Assembly: GCA_963663315.1 (NCBI GenBank)
Contig: OY760176.1
Location: 806,001 to 870,000, forward strand
DNA from: G963663315 sp963663315
GTDB lineage: Bacteria; Pseudomonadota; Gammaproteobacteria; Arenicellales; Poriferihabitantaceae
Length of the DNA stretch: 64,000 nt
Direction: 5' to 3'
Positions 43,221 through 52,169 of this stretch are shown here, one piece after another. The position numbers were made by a program, and so were the translations under genes. Within the stretch, counting starts at the first letter, position 1, and each line of letters starts with the position of its first letter. Below the pieces are notes generated by a model. It did no database searches, was not told the DNA's origin, and saw only the letters and a list, made by a program, of their open reading frames with translations.

Positions 43221-44744
43221 ATGAAACACGAATCCATAAAAATCCAGAACCTGCATCACTATGTTGGTGGGCAAAAAATCGAAGGTAACAGCGGGCGCTT
43301 CGGCGATGTTTACAATCCGGCTTTGGGTGTGGTTACCAGACAGGCGCCATTGGCAAGCAGGAGCGAGGTGGAGAATGCGATAGCCGTGGCCCAACAGGCT
43401 TTTCCGGGATGGTCGGCAATCCCGGCGGGGCAACGCACCCAGATCATGTTCGCTTTCCGTGGTCTGATCAAATCGCACATGGATGAACTCGCTGAGTTGG
43501 TTTCCTGCGAACATGGAAAAACCCTGGACGATGCCAGGGGGTCGATCACCCGTGGTCTGGAAGTCATTGAATTTGCCTGTGGTATCTCGCAGATGTTGAA
43601 AGGGGAGTATTCATCGAGTGTCTCAGGCGGGGTGGATTCGTGGAGTATGCGCCAACCCCTTGGAGTGTGTGCCGGTATCACTCCGTTCAATTTTCCTGCG
43701 ATGACGCCAATGTGGATGTTTCCGCTGGCAATCGCCTGTGGCAACACATTTGTTTTGAAACCCTCGGAGCGTGACCCCTCGTGTCCGCTTCGTCTCGCAG
43801 AGTTGATGAAGGAGGCCGGACTGCCGGATGGAGTACTCAATGTTGTCAACGGCGACAAGGAAGCGGTCGATACATTGCTCAAGGATGATCGTGTTCAGGC
43901 AGTCAGTTTTGTCGGCTCCACTGCGGTAGGGGAATACATTTACCAGACCGGAACTTCCCATAATAAACGGGTGCAGGCGCTGTGTGGAGCTAAAAATCAC
44001 ATGGTGGTGATGCCTGATGCAGACATGGATCAGGTTACAGATGCGGTGGTCGGGGCGGCATATGGCTCTGCCGGCGAAAGATGCATGGCGATATCTGTGG
44101 TTGTTTCAATAGGGGATGAACCGGCAGATACGTTGATCGAGAAACTGGTTCCGAGACTGGATGGCCTGAAAGTCGGCCCATATACTGAAAAGTCCACCGA
44201 GATGGGTCCGGTTATCAACCCGGCTGCAAAGACCAGAATCGAAGGTTATATCGACAAGGGGCTTGAGGAGGGTGCGACCCTGATCAGGGATGGCAGAGAT
44301 GAAGTCGTCGAGGGTTCAGAGAATGGTTGTTTCGTCGGAGCAACTGTCTTCGACAATGTAAAAACCGGTATGAGTATCTATACCGATGAAATTTTTGGTC
44401 CTGTACTGTGTATTGTCCGTGCACAAAGCTACGAAGAAGCGGTGCAGATGGTCAACGATCATGAATATGGTAATGGCACTGCAATTTTTACCCGTGATGG
44501 CGATACCGCCCGGGATTTCAGCGAACGTATACAAATCGGCATGGTGGGGGTGAATGTGCCTATCCCTGTTCCGATGGCATTTCATAGTTTTGGAGGCTGG
44601 AAACGCTCACTTTTCGGCGACCATTCGATACATGGGCCGGAAGGAGTGCGTTTTTATACCAGACTGAAAACGATTACTTCGAGATGGCCATCCGGCATCC
44701 GGCAAGGAGCGGTTTTCAATTTCAAGGCAGGCGGCGAACACTGA
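43221..44744 (+). CDS. mmsA: Methylmalonate-semialdehyde dehydrogenase (CoA-acylating)
   Basis: 507 residues, typical for MmsA. The motif PLGVCAGITPFNFPAMTPMW, NAD-binding VSFVGSTAVGEYIY and the catalytic cysteine in GSAGERCMAISVVV are present. Near the C-terminus MVGVNVPIPVPMAFHSFGG is specific to this dehydrogenase group. It converts methylmalonate semialdehyde to propionyl-CoA in valine, thymine and inositol breakdown. It stands alone here, without mmsB or other valine genes, and is convergent with dsbA. Confidence 0.93.
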   Translation: MKHESIKIQNLHHYVGGQKIEGNSGRFGDVYNPALGVVTRQAPLASRSEVENAIAVAQQAFPGWSAIPAGQRTQIMFAFRGLIKSHMDELAELVSCEHGKTLDDARGSITRGLEVIEFACGISQMLKGEYSSSVSGGVDSWSMRQPLGVCAGITPFNFPAMTPMWMFPLAIACGNTFVLKPSERDPSCPLRLAELMKEAGLPDGVLNVVNGDKEAVDTLLKDDRVQAVSFVGSTAVGEYIYQTGTSHNKRVQALCGAKNHMVVMPDADMDQVTDAVVGAAYGSAGERCMAISVVVSIGDEPADTLIEKLVPRLDGLKVGPYTEKSTEMGPVINPAAKTRIEGYIDKGLEEGATLIRDGRDEVVEGSENGCFVGATVFDNVKTGMSIYTDEIFGPVLCIVRAQSYEEAVQMVNDHEYGNGTAIFTRDGDTARDFSERIQIGMVGVNVPIPVPMAFHSFGGWKRSLFGDHSIHGPEGVRFYTRLKTITSRWPSGIRQGAVFNFKAGGEH

Positions 44745-44784
44745 ACTGAAGTCGGATTCAACCTGCAGCCTGTCACCCCGAGGA

Positions 44785-45450
44785 TCACTGCTCGTTTCTT
44801 TGTTGTGCCGCTTTCTCGATCAGGAAATTAATTACCTTGATCAGTTTCGTCTGGCTTCCTGCCAGAGAAACCGATGTTCTGTAACGCCCGTCTACAATAA
44901 TTGCAGGTACGCCGTTGATGTCATATCTGCGGGACATAACGGTGGAGAAATTCAATTTGTTCTCCACGGCAAATGAAGTGAAGGTATCGGGTATTTTCGA
45001 CCCGTCGACACCATTGTCATTCGCCCAGGCTGCCAGTTGTTCGACAGTACGGAAGGTGAGTCGTTGATCGTGAATCGCCGAGAAATATCTGCTATGCAGG
45101 TCTTCGAGCAATCCCAGAGCTTCGAATGTGTAGTAAACCCTGGCATCGAACTCCCATCGGGCATTCAGCAATGCGGGTATCGGCACATATTCCGCTCCTT
45201 CAGGAATGTTTTTCAGCCATTCAACGATATAAGGCTCCAGTTGAAAACAGTGCGGGCAGTGGTACCAGAACAATTCTGCTACCTCTATCTTGTCCCCGGT
45301 CTGAACCGGCTGGACTTCGTCCAGCAACTGGTAATCCTCCCCTTCGGCAAATGGTTCTTCCTGAGCGACGCATGGGGACAGCGACAAGCTGAGAAAAACA
45401 GCCATTGCCATTGCGAAAACAGTTCGGTTGCTGAATTTGTTTTTGTTCAT
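44785..45450 (-). CDS. dsbA: Periplasmic thiol:disulfide oxidoreductase DsbA
   Basis: 221 residues. A signal peptide ends near residue 29 (SLSLSPCVAQ). The thioredoxin-fold active site is FWYHCPHCFQLEP (CPHC, as in E. coli DsbA), with the cis-proline in GVPAIIVDGRY near residue 180. It introduces disulfides into exported proteins and is reoxidised by DsbB, which is not in the window. It lies 24 bases after mpl on the same strand. Confidence 0.94.
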   Translation of the reverse strand: MNKNKFSNRTVFAMAMAVFLSLSLSPCVAQEEPFAEGEDYQLLDEVQPVQTGDKIEVAELFWYHCPHCFQLEPYIVEWLKNIPEGAEYVPIPALLNARWEFDARVYYTFEALGLLEDLHSRYFSAIHDQRLTFRTVEQLAAWANDNGVDGSKIPDTFTSFAVENKLNFSTVMSRRYDINGVPAIIVDGRYRTSVSLAGSQTKLIKVINFLIEKAAQQRNEQ

Positions 45451-45474
45451 GATCAGTATTTGATTGGCATCCGG

Positions 45475-46845
45475 TCAAGCCTGAACCAGCGTATCAATCA
45501 AGCGTTCCCTGATTGAATCTGGTATCCCGTCGAAACTTCCGTTACTCATGCAGATGATAACGGTTTTGCTATCAGGGCACAAATTTAATGCTGCGAGAAT
45601 ACCGTCTTTCGAGTTGAATATTTTCAATTCTGTTTGAGTTTCCAGCGATTCAGGCTGCCATTCCAGGTCACTTGTCCGATATAGCAATGTTTCATCTGAG
45701 TGATTCAGGGATTGTCCCAGTCTGTGCCCGTGTTGCCCGCTTTTCATGGTGTTTGAGCGAAGCTCCAGGACGGTGACAATACGATGCTGCGGATGTTTTG
45801 AGCGTATCGCTTCGATAGTCAGACCTATTGCCGTCGGATGATGGGCGAAATCTTCGTACAAGTATATCTGGCCCTTATTGAACAGAAGCTGAAGACGTCG
45901 GTCCGCAGCGATGAAGTCTTCCAATGCAGCCAGGGAGTCTGCCGTGCTGACTCCTGACAGTTCGCAGGCGGCGATCGCTGCCAGCGCATTTTGCATGTTG
46001 TAGGCGCCGATCAGATTCCAGTTGACCTGACCACAGACAGTGCCGTGGTGATAAATTTCGAAACTTGAACAATCCGGCTTCAATGATCTTGCAAACCATT
46101 GGCTGGAAGCATCCGTGATTGAGAACCGCACCAGATTGCTCCAGCACCCCATGCCCAGTACCTCTTCCAAATGACGATCATCACTGTTGACGACAATGGC
46201 GCCACGCGATGGAACGATTCTGATCAGATGATGAAACTGTCTCTTGATCTGGTCGAGATTGTCGAAAATATCACCATGGTCAAACTCGAGATTATTTAAT
46301 ACCGCAATAGTCGGACGGTAATGCACAAATTTTGACCGTTTGTCGAAAAATGCCGTATCGTACTCGTCTGCTTCGATAACAAACCAGTTGCCATCGCCTG
46401 CTACCGCAGAGTGGGGAAAATTGCCCGGTTTGCCACCGATCAGGAAGCCCGGAGACCGCCCCGATGAATGCAATATCCATGCGGCCATGGACGACGTTGT
46501 GGATTTTCCGTGGGTGCCAGCCACTGCAATTACATCCTTTTGAAGAAGTATATTGTCGTGCAGCCACTGTGGTCCCGACAGATAGTCTGATTTGTGGTTC
46601 AGCGCTGCTTCGACAAGTGGGTTGCCACGGGACAAGGCATTGCCGATAATGATCTGGTCATAGCGCCGGTTCAGATGTGCCGGATCGTATCCTTCAAATA
46701 TCCCGATATTGCTGGTTTCAAGTAACGTCGACATGGGCGGATAGATATGTTCATCACAGCCGTGAACGTCATGGCCATTTGACCGTGCCAGTTGTGCTAC
46801 TCCTGCCATGAAAGTTCCGCATATCCCTGCGATGAACAGTTTCAA
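45475..46845 (-). CDS. mpl: UDP-N-acetylmuramate:L-Ala-gamma-D-Glu-meso-DAP ligase
   Basis: 456 residues. The Rossmann-like start KLFIAGICGTFMAGVAQLAR, the ATP loop AVAGTHGKSTTSSMAAWILH and FVIEADEYDTAFFDKRSKF identify Mpl rather than MurC. It reattaches recycled tripeptide to UDP-MurNAc in peptidoglycan recycling. Translation starts at TTG, which overlaps the upstream membrane-protein stop as TTGA, indicating coupling. No ATG is available upstream. Confidence 0.95.
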   Translation of the reverse strand: MKLFIAGICGTFMAGVAQLARSNGHDVHGCDEHIYPPMSTLLETSNIGIFEGYDPAHLNRRYDQIIIGNALSRGNPLVEAALNHKSDYLSGPQWLHDNILLQKDVIAVAGTHGKSTTSSMAAWILHSSGRSPGFLIGGKPGNFPHSAVAGDGNWFVIEADEYDTAFFDKRSKFVHYRPTIAVLNNLEFDHGDIFDNLDQIKRQFHHLIRIVPSRGAIVVNSDDRHLEEVLGMGCWSNLVRFSITDASSQWFARSLKPDCSSFEIYHHGTVCGQVNWNLIGAYNMQNALAAIAACELSGVSTADSLAALEDFIAADRRLQLLFNKGQIYLYEDFAHHPTAIGLTIEAIRSKHPQHRIVTVLELRSNTMKSGQHGHRLGQSLNHSDETLLYRTSDLEWQPESLETQTELKIFNSKDGILAALNLCPDSKTVIICMSNGSFDGIPDSIRERLIDTLVQA

Positions 46846-47345
46846 ATAGCCTGACCTCCAAACATTTGCAACAGGATGATGGCAGATATGATTTCAAGTG
46901 CGAATGTGATCAGAAATGCAAACAGCAGCCGTATTTCCAGAGTCTCCCGGAAAATGAATACGATAACCGAAAAACTCCACACATTCACCACCACCAGAAT
47001 CAAACTGGCAACCCTGGAAACAGATGAATCTGTTATCATCAGTATAGGGGTTGCAGCCAGCAGAAGGACTGCGGAACAACCAAACATTCCAGTGGCGGAC
47101 TGCAGCCAGCGCTCGCGTTTGGAAAACAGGGTCAACAATATTCTCAGACCGAGAGCGAGCAGGCCGATTTGTACCAGGCCGATCATTACCGGATTGATAT
47201 CCTCAGTGAGGCGATTAATCCTTGTCGCCGATAAAATCAGTGTTGCAATAATGGTGAAAATCAATGCCTGCCTGGAGGCAGGTAAATCCTGGGGTCTGGC
47301 TCGGAACAGGCAGATTTGTATCAGTGTCTGGATAGTCTGGGTCAT
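46842..47345 (-). CDS. Unknown four-helix membrane protein coupled to mpl
   Basis: 167 residues. Hydrophobic segments are about 28-41 (IFTIIATLILSATRI), 54-73 (MIGLVQIGLLALGLRILLTL), 85-105 (MFGCSAVLLLAATPILMIT) and 113-160 (two closely spaced helices). The N-terminus is short and amphipathic. I do not recognise a family. Its stop shares bases with the TTG start of mpl, so the two proteins are probably made together, which suggests a link to cell-wall recycling or precursor traffic. It diverges from rnd across 44 bases. Confidence 0.75.
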   Translation of the reverse strand: MTQTIQTLIQICLFRARPQDLPASRQALIFTIIATLILSATRINRLTEDINPVMIGLVQIGLLALGLRILLTLFSKRERWLQSATGMFGCSAVLLLAATPILMITDSSVSRVASLILVVVNVWSFSVIVFIFRETLEIRLLFAFLITFALEIISAIILLQMFGGQAI

Positions 47346-47389
47346 GGTTGCAAGGAATAAACGCCTGAATCGATCATACCATTAGTTAT

Positions 47390-48520
47390 ATGTCAAAAAT
47401 AAACCTTGTCGATACGCACAGCGAACTGAACTTCAGAGTTGACCAGGCACTCGCTTCCAGGTGGGTCGGGATTGATACCGAATTTCTTCGGGAGAAGACC
47501 TACTATCCGAAGCTGTGTCTGATTCAGTGTCGAACAGAATCGGATGAATTTTGCGTTGATGCACTGGCGATTGATGATCTGGCGCCTTTAGAACGGCTTT
47601 TCGGTAATCCCGCTATCGTCAAGATCCTGCATTCGGGCAGACAGGATGTGGAGGCCCTGGATCAAAGGTTGAACCACCCCCTGGTCAATGTTTTCGACAC
47701 CCAGATCGCCGCCTCATTTTGTGGTCCCGACGAGCAGGTGAGTTATGCTTCGCTGGTTGAATCGATCTGTCAGGTCAACCTCGCGAAATCCCACACCCGA
47801 GCCGACTGGTCCAGGCGGCCGTTGTCGAAAGATCAATTGCAATATGCGATAGATGATGTCCGCTATCTGCGCCAGATCCAGATGTTTCTGCAAGACCGGC
47901 TGGTCGCGTCAGGTAAACTGCAATGGCATCAGTCTGAATGCCTGCGGGCGTTCGGCAACAAGGATTTCGTCATCGCCCCTGAAGATGGATGGAAGAGATT
48001 GAAGCAGGGCGCAAAATTACCCCGCAGGCTTCAACACTTTGCCAAGGCACTGGCAATCTGGAGAGAAAATAAGGCCCAGATCAGAAATCTTCCGCGCGAG
48101 TGGATCATGTCAACCCAGATATTGCTGGAAATCTGTTACAAGCGACCGGGTGACCGCAATGCCCTGTCAGCAATGGGTTCCGTCAGCAAAAAGATGGTCG
48201 AACGATCCGGTGACGAGATATTGCGAGTGTTGCAAAACGTATCCGGCAATGACCGGGATGATCCGGTCTGGGAGAAGTACAGACCATTGGATGGTGGGCA
48301 ACGCCGTCGGGTAACAGAGATCATGGAAAAGCTTCGAACAGTGGCGCAGGAAAAGAATCTGAGTCAGGCACTGCTGGCGAACCGCAGTGATGTCGAGGCG
48401 CTGGTGACCGGTGAGTCAGGGATTTTGTTGTTGAAGGGATGGCGTTATGACCTGATTGGACGTGAGTTACAGTCAGAACTGGCTGATTTCCTGCAGAAGC
48501 CTGAACAGATATCAGCCTGA
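47390..48520 (+). CDS. rnd: Ribonuclease D
   Basis: 376 residues. DEDD exonuclease residues are visible in WVGIDTEFLREKTYYP (Asp, Glu), ILHSGRQDVEAL (Asp) and QYAIDDVRYLRQI (Tyr, Asp). Two HRDC domains fill the C-terminal half (about 205-285 and 290-365). It trims the 3' ends of tRNA precursors. Convergent with mltA: the stops are three bases apart. Confidence 0.95.
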   Translation: MSKINLVDTHSELNFRVDQALASRWVGIDTEFLREKTYYPKLCLIQCRTESDEFCVDALAIDDLAPLERLFGNPAIVKILHSGRQDVEALDQRLNHPLVNVFDTQIAASFCGPDEQVSYASLVESICQVNLAKSHTRADWSRRPLSKDQLQYAIDDVRYLRQIQMFLQDRLVASGKLQWHQSECLRAFGNKDFVIAPEDGWKRLKQGAKLPRRLQHFAKALAIWRENKAQIRNLPREWIMSTQILLEICYKRPGDRNALSAMGSVSKKMVERSGDEILRVLQNVSGNDRDDPVWEKYRPLDGGQRRRVTEIMEKLRTVAQEKNLSQALLANRSDVEALVTGESGILLLKGWRYDLIGRELQSELADFLQKPEQISA

Positions 48521-48523
48521 ACG

Positions 48524-49663
48524 CTATCCGGATTTTGGTAGCAGGACAATCATGCTGCCCCTTTCCTTCATTATTCCTGCCGAACGTTCTGCGATTCCTC
48601 CATGCCCCCAGAACACATCTGCCCGCAATGGTCCGCGAATGGCGCCTCCTGTGTCCTGGGCGATCAGGAGTTGTTGAAACAAACGGCCAGACTCTCCCGG
48701 ATAACTGGTGTTCAACCAGATCGGCGTGCCAAGGGCCACCAGTTCCGGGTCAATCGCAATACTTCGTTCGGGTGTCAATGGCACATTCAGCGAGCCCACT
48801 GGACCGTTTTCGACCGTTTCCCTCATGATAAAGAATACATAACTCGGATTTTCGTTGAGCAGGTCCTGAGCCTGGCCCGGATTGTCAGCAAGCCACCGAC
48901 GAATCGTGAACAGTGAAATTTCATCCCTGTCCAGTTCTCCCTGATCCAGCAAAACACGACCAATGGGGACATACGGATGGCCATTCTGATTGCTGTAACC
49001 GACACCGATCAGTGACCCATCTTCGAGTTCCACTCTGCCCGAGCCCTGAATATGAAGAAAAAACACCGCTTCCCTGTCGTCCAGCCAAAGCAGTTCATTG
49101 CCCGCCAGTAAATTGCGATTGGACTCAATCTGTTCGCGTGAATAAAAGGGAACGATTTTCTTCCCGACTTTCAACCCCCGAACCCTTTTATTCTCCAGTG
49201 AAGGGTAAATACTACCCAATTCAACGGTCAGAAGTGAATCAGGCTCCTGGTAGATCGGATACCTGTATCGCTGATCAGGGGTTTTACTGCCGAATAACAA
49301 GGGCTCGTAATAACCTGTAATCAATCCCTCGGACCGGCCTTTTTCACCATATAAACGATGAGGAACAAACCAGGCTTCAAGAAATGCCCTGACACTGTCA
49401 TCATTGACCTGATCGGGTTTAAGTTGATCCATTGCCGTACAGATATCCTTCCAGAGCGGTTTTGTCGCCACAGCGATGCAGTTATTTTCCAGTGCCGGCC
49501 AGACTTCAGCATGTCGGTCATCCTCCCAGCCATCAATCTCGGACCATTTAATCTCTTCTCCGATTCCCGCTGGCCTGGGCCTGATAAATGTACAGGACGT
49601 GACCGACAAGGCAATGGCGAACAGGATGATTTTGCTGGCAAGAGACTTACATGATGAGTCCAT
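48524..49663 (-). CDS. mltA: Membrane-bound lytic murein transglycosylase A
   Basis: 379 residues from the ATG at 49663. A TTG four codons earlier is possible. The lipoprotein signal ends at VTSC (Cys about 24). The MltA barrel domain has EGLITGYYEPLLFGS and LLWLDDREAVFFLHIQGSG. The 3D domain near the C-terminus has RSIAIDPELVALGTPIWL and AQDTGGAIRGPLRADVFWG with the catalytic aspartate. It cuts glycan strands at the outer membrane. It diverges from rpsU. Confidence 0.95.
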   Translation of the reverse strand: MDSSCKSLASKIILFAIALSVTSCTFIRPRPAGIGEEIKWSEIDGWEDDRHAEVWPALENNCIAVATKPLWKDICTAMDQLKPDQVNDDSVRAFLEAWFVPHRLYGEKGRSEGLITGYYEPLLFGSKTPDQRYRYPIYQEPDSLLTVELGSIYPSLENKRVRGLKVGKKIVPFYSREQIESNRNLLAGNELLWLDDREAVFFLHIQGSGRVELEDGSLIGVGYSNQNGHPYVPIGRVLLDQGELDRDEISLFTIRRWLADNPGQAQDLLNENPSYVFFIMRETVENGPVGSLNVPLTPERSIAIDPELVALGTPIWLNTSYPGESGRLFQQLLIAQDTGGAIRGPLRADVFWGHGGIAERSAGIMKERGSMIVLLPKSG

Positions 49664-49713
49664 AAAATTACTCAATATTTGGCGATACGGGTGATATTAC
49701 AGAGAAAAAACAG

Positions 49714-49719
49714 TATAAT
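49714..49719 (+). promoter_or_regulatory. Consensus -10 element before rpsU
   Basis: TATAAT lies 31 bases before the rpsU ATG. No good -35 is found at the standard distance (TGATAT with a 16-bp spacer is the best), so activity may depend on other features. Confidence 0.45.
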
Positions 49720-49750
49720 ATTTGCCCTTCGAATCAGCCAGGAATTATAC

Positions 49751-49966
49751 ATGCCCTTTGTCCAAGTTCGCCAAAACGAACCGTTTGATGTCATTTTGAG
49801 ACGTTTTCGTCGTGCCTGCGAGCGTGCAGGAGTCTTCACCGAGTCCCGACGACGCCAGTGTTATGAAAAACCCACTACTATTCGCAAGCGGGATAATGAT
49901 GCAGCAGTGCGCCGGGAAATGAAGCGGGTGTCTCGACAAAGAGCGCGGCACAGGCGACTGTACTAG
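49751..49966 (+). CDS. rpsU: 30S ribosomal protein S21
   Basis: 71 residues, very basic. PFVQVRQNEPFDVILRRF and RAGVFTESRRRQCYEKPT are the S21 hallmarks. S21 aids base-pairing of mRNA leaders with 16S rRNA on the small subunit. In many gammaproteobacteria rpsU is followed by dnaG and rpoD. Here only a YqeY-family gene follows (37 bases on), and dnaG and rpoD are not next to it. Confidence 0.97.
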   Translation: MPFVQVRQNEPFDVILRRFRRACERAGVFTESRRRQCYEKPTTIRKRDNDAAVRREMKRVSRQRARHRRLY

Positions 49967-50003
49967 GATCCGGTTTCTGACTGGCTCCTGACTGGGCTTT
50001 GAC

Positions 50004-50447
50004 ATGAACCTCAAGGAATGCATTATTGCTGACATGAAGGCAGCAATGCGTGCGAAAGAGACCGTAAGGCTTGAAACAATCCGCATGCTACGGGCAGCCA
50101 TCCAGAGAAAGGAAGTTGATGACCGGATAGAACTTGATGATCAGGGAGTTTTGCTTATCGTTCAAAAAATGGTCAAACAATCTACCGATGCTGCACAGCA
50201 ATTCGCAAACGGCCATCGTCAGGATCTGGTAGACAAGGAAAATGAAAATATTTCGATTCTTCGACAATACCTGCCTGAGCCACTATCAGAACAAGCCGTT
50301 GGGGAAATCATCAATCAGATCCTGCAACAGTCCGACGCCACCGGTATCAAGGATCTGGGCAAGGTAATGGGGCTGGTCAAATCAAAAGTCCAGGGCCGGG
50401 CAGATATGAGTTCGGTCAGCGCTAAAATCAGATCCCTGCTGTCCTGA
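50004..50447 (+). CDS. GatB/YqeY domain protein
   Basis: 147 residues forming a stand-alone YqeY helical domain: IIADMKAAMRAKETVRLETI at the N-terminus and MGLVKSKVQGRADMSSVSAK at the C-terminus. The fold matches the tRNA-binding tail of GatB. It is commonly found between rpsU and dnaG. Its function is not settled; tRNA binding or a role in amidated aminoacyl-tRNA is inferred from the domain. It is convergent with gpmI. Confidence 0.9.
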   Translation: MNLKECIIADMKAAMRAKETVRLETIRMLRAAIQRKEVDDRIELDDQGVLLIVQKMVKQSTDAAQQFANGHRQDLVDKENENISILRQYLPEPLSEQAVGEIINQILQQSDATGIKDLGKVMGLVKSKVQGRADMSSVSAKIRSLLS

Positions 50448-50475
50448 AACCTGGATTCTGGTTCATTGTCGGAGT

Positions 50476-52134
50476 TCATTGCCTCTCAAAGTTGCGGGGT
50501 TCTCCCGGAAATTTGATCAGGGAGGGGAAGTAATCATCAGGAGCGTGGTAGCCCAAAAGATTGAATACGGTCGCTGCAACATTCGCAAGTCCGCCTTCCA
50601 ATTGTGAATCGAGTACATAACGGCCGTCGTCCGTACTGTCGAAAATGACAAAAGGTACAGGGTTGAGTGAATGGGAGGTTCGCTCTGTGCGTTTACCCTC
50701 TATCTCAACAAACATTTCGTCGGCATTGCCATGATCTGCCGTAAAGATCAGAACGCCATTGTTTTCCTGTACACACTTGATTAATTTCCCGAGACACTGG
50801 TCCACGCATTCAAGGGCCCTGACGGTGGCAGGAATATTGCCGGTATGGCCTACCATGTCACCGTTGGCGAAATTGATTCTTCCGAATCGAAACTGACCAC
50901 TGTTCAGAAGGTCAATGGTGGCGCTGGTGATTTCCCTGGCTTTCATTTCAGGATATTCACTGAAGTCGCAATTGTCGGATGGAACTTCAACATAAGTCTC
51001 AATAGATTCATCTATGTACCCGGATTTATTACCATTCCAGAAGTAGGTGACATGTCCGAATTTCTGGGTTTCACTGACCGCAAATGTTTTCAATTTTTCT
51101 GCGCACAGGTACTCAACCATGGTTCGGTCAATAGTCGGCGGATTGACCAGATAGTTTTTCGGGATATTCAAGTCACCGTCATACTGCAATATTCCACAAT
51201 AATAAATGTCCGGCAACGAGCCACGATCAAAGCCTGTGAATGTCTGATCTTCCAGTGCCCGGGAAATTTCGATCGCACGGTCACCACGAAAATTGAATAA
51301 TACAACCCCGTCACCGTCCTGGATTTTTCCAATTGGACCCTGATCGTCAATAACGACAAATGGCGCGAGATACTGATCCGATAATGTGCTGTCTGTATCA
51401 TATTGCCTGTTGATTTCGGCCATTACATCGGTAACCTGGTGGCCAAACCCTGCAACATCTCCGATTACATGTGTTTTGTACCCCCGTTCCACCATGCCCC
51501 AGTCTGCTTCGTACCTGTCCATGGTAATGCTCATCCGGCCACCGCCGCTGGCAATACGATAATCAAGATTATCAGTCTTGTTGAACCAGTCGAGTTTCTC
51601 CTGCAAATTTTTAACATGGATCAATGCTGACCTCGGCGCCACATCCCGACCGTCGAGCAGAATGTGAACGCGCACGGAATAAATCGCGCATTGCCTGCAC
51701 CTGTCGAGAAAATTGAGCAGATGATCAAGGTGGGAATGGACGTTTCCATCTGAAAGTAATCCGAGAAAGTGCACGGTGTGACCGCTTAAGCCGCACTTTT
51801 CGATCTGCTGCCAGGCTTCGCTTCTGAAAATCCTGCCGCTTTCGAATGCATATTTGACCAGTTTGGCGCCCTGATCAAATATGCGGCCACCGCCAAGCGT
51901 ATTATGACCCACTTCGCTGTTTCCCATATCACTGTCCGAAGGCAGGCCAACATGCGTACCGTGGGCATGTAACCGGGTACTCAAAGTCGAGGACAGTAAT
52001 TCATCAATCACGGGGGTATAGGCTAACGACAATGCGTTTGCGGGACCACTTTCAGCCAGTCCCACGCCATCCGCCACGACCAGAAGCAGGGGCCCCTGTC
52101 GTCCTTCAAAGGTGGTTAATTCGTTCAGTCGCAT
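50476..52134 (-). CDS. gpmI: Cofactor-independent phosphoglycerate mutase, plant-like form
   Basis: 552 residues, about 40 longer than E. coli GpmI. The phosphatase-domain metal/serine motif is SDSDMGNSEVGHNTLG, with FTADHGNADEM near the C-terminus and FANGDMVGHTGNIPAT. Several segments resemble plant and trypanosomatid enzymes: SGGGRMSITMDRYEADW, QYLAPFVVID, SETQKFGHVTYFWNGNKSGY and VPSDNCDF. It interconverts 3- and 2-phosphoglycerate with Mn. The activity is secure. The plant-like affinity is by recall of those motifs and needs a tree. Confidence 0.93.
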   Translation of the reverse strand: MRLNELTTFEGRQGPLLLVVADGVGLAESGPANALSLAYTPVIDELLSSTLSTRLHAHGTHVGLPSDSDMGNSEVGHNTLGGGRIFDQGAKLVKYAFESGRIFRSEAWQQIEKCGLSGHTVHFLGLLSDGNVHSHLDHLLNFLDRCRQCAIYSVRVHILLDGRDVAPRSALIHVKNLQEKLDWFNKTDNLDYRIASGGGRMSITMDRYEADWGMVERGYKTHVIGDVAGFGHQVTDVMAEINRQYDTDSTLSDQYLAPFVVIDDQGPIGKIQDGDGVVLFNFRGDRAIEISRALEDQTFTGFDRGSLPDIYYCGILQYDGDLNIPKNYLVNPPTIDRTMVEYLCAEKLKTFAVSETQKFGHVTYFWNGNKSGYIDESIETYVEVPSDNCDFSEYPEMKAREITSATIDLLNSGQFRFGRINFANGDMVGHTGNIPATVRALECVDQCLGKLIKCVQENNGVLIFTADHGNADEMFVEIEGKRTERTSHSLNPVPFVIFDSTDDGRYVLDSQLEGGLANVAATVFNLLGYHAPDDYFPSLIKFPGEPRNFERQ

Positions 52135-52169
52135 ATACGGATTCCAACAGTGAACTTAAGAACGGAAGA

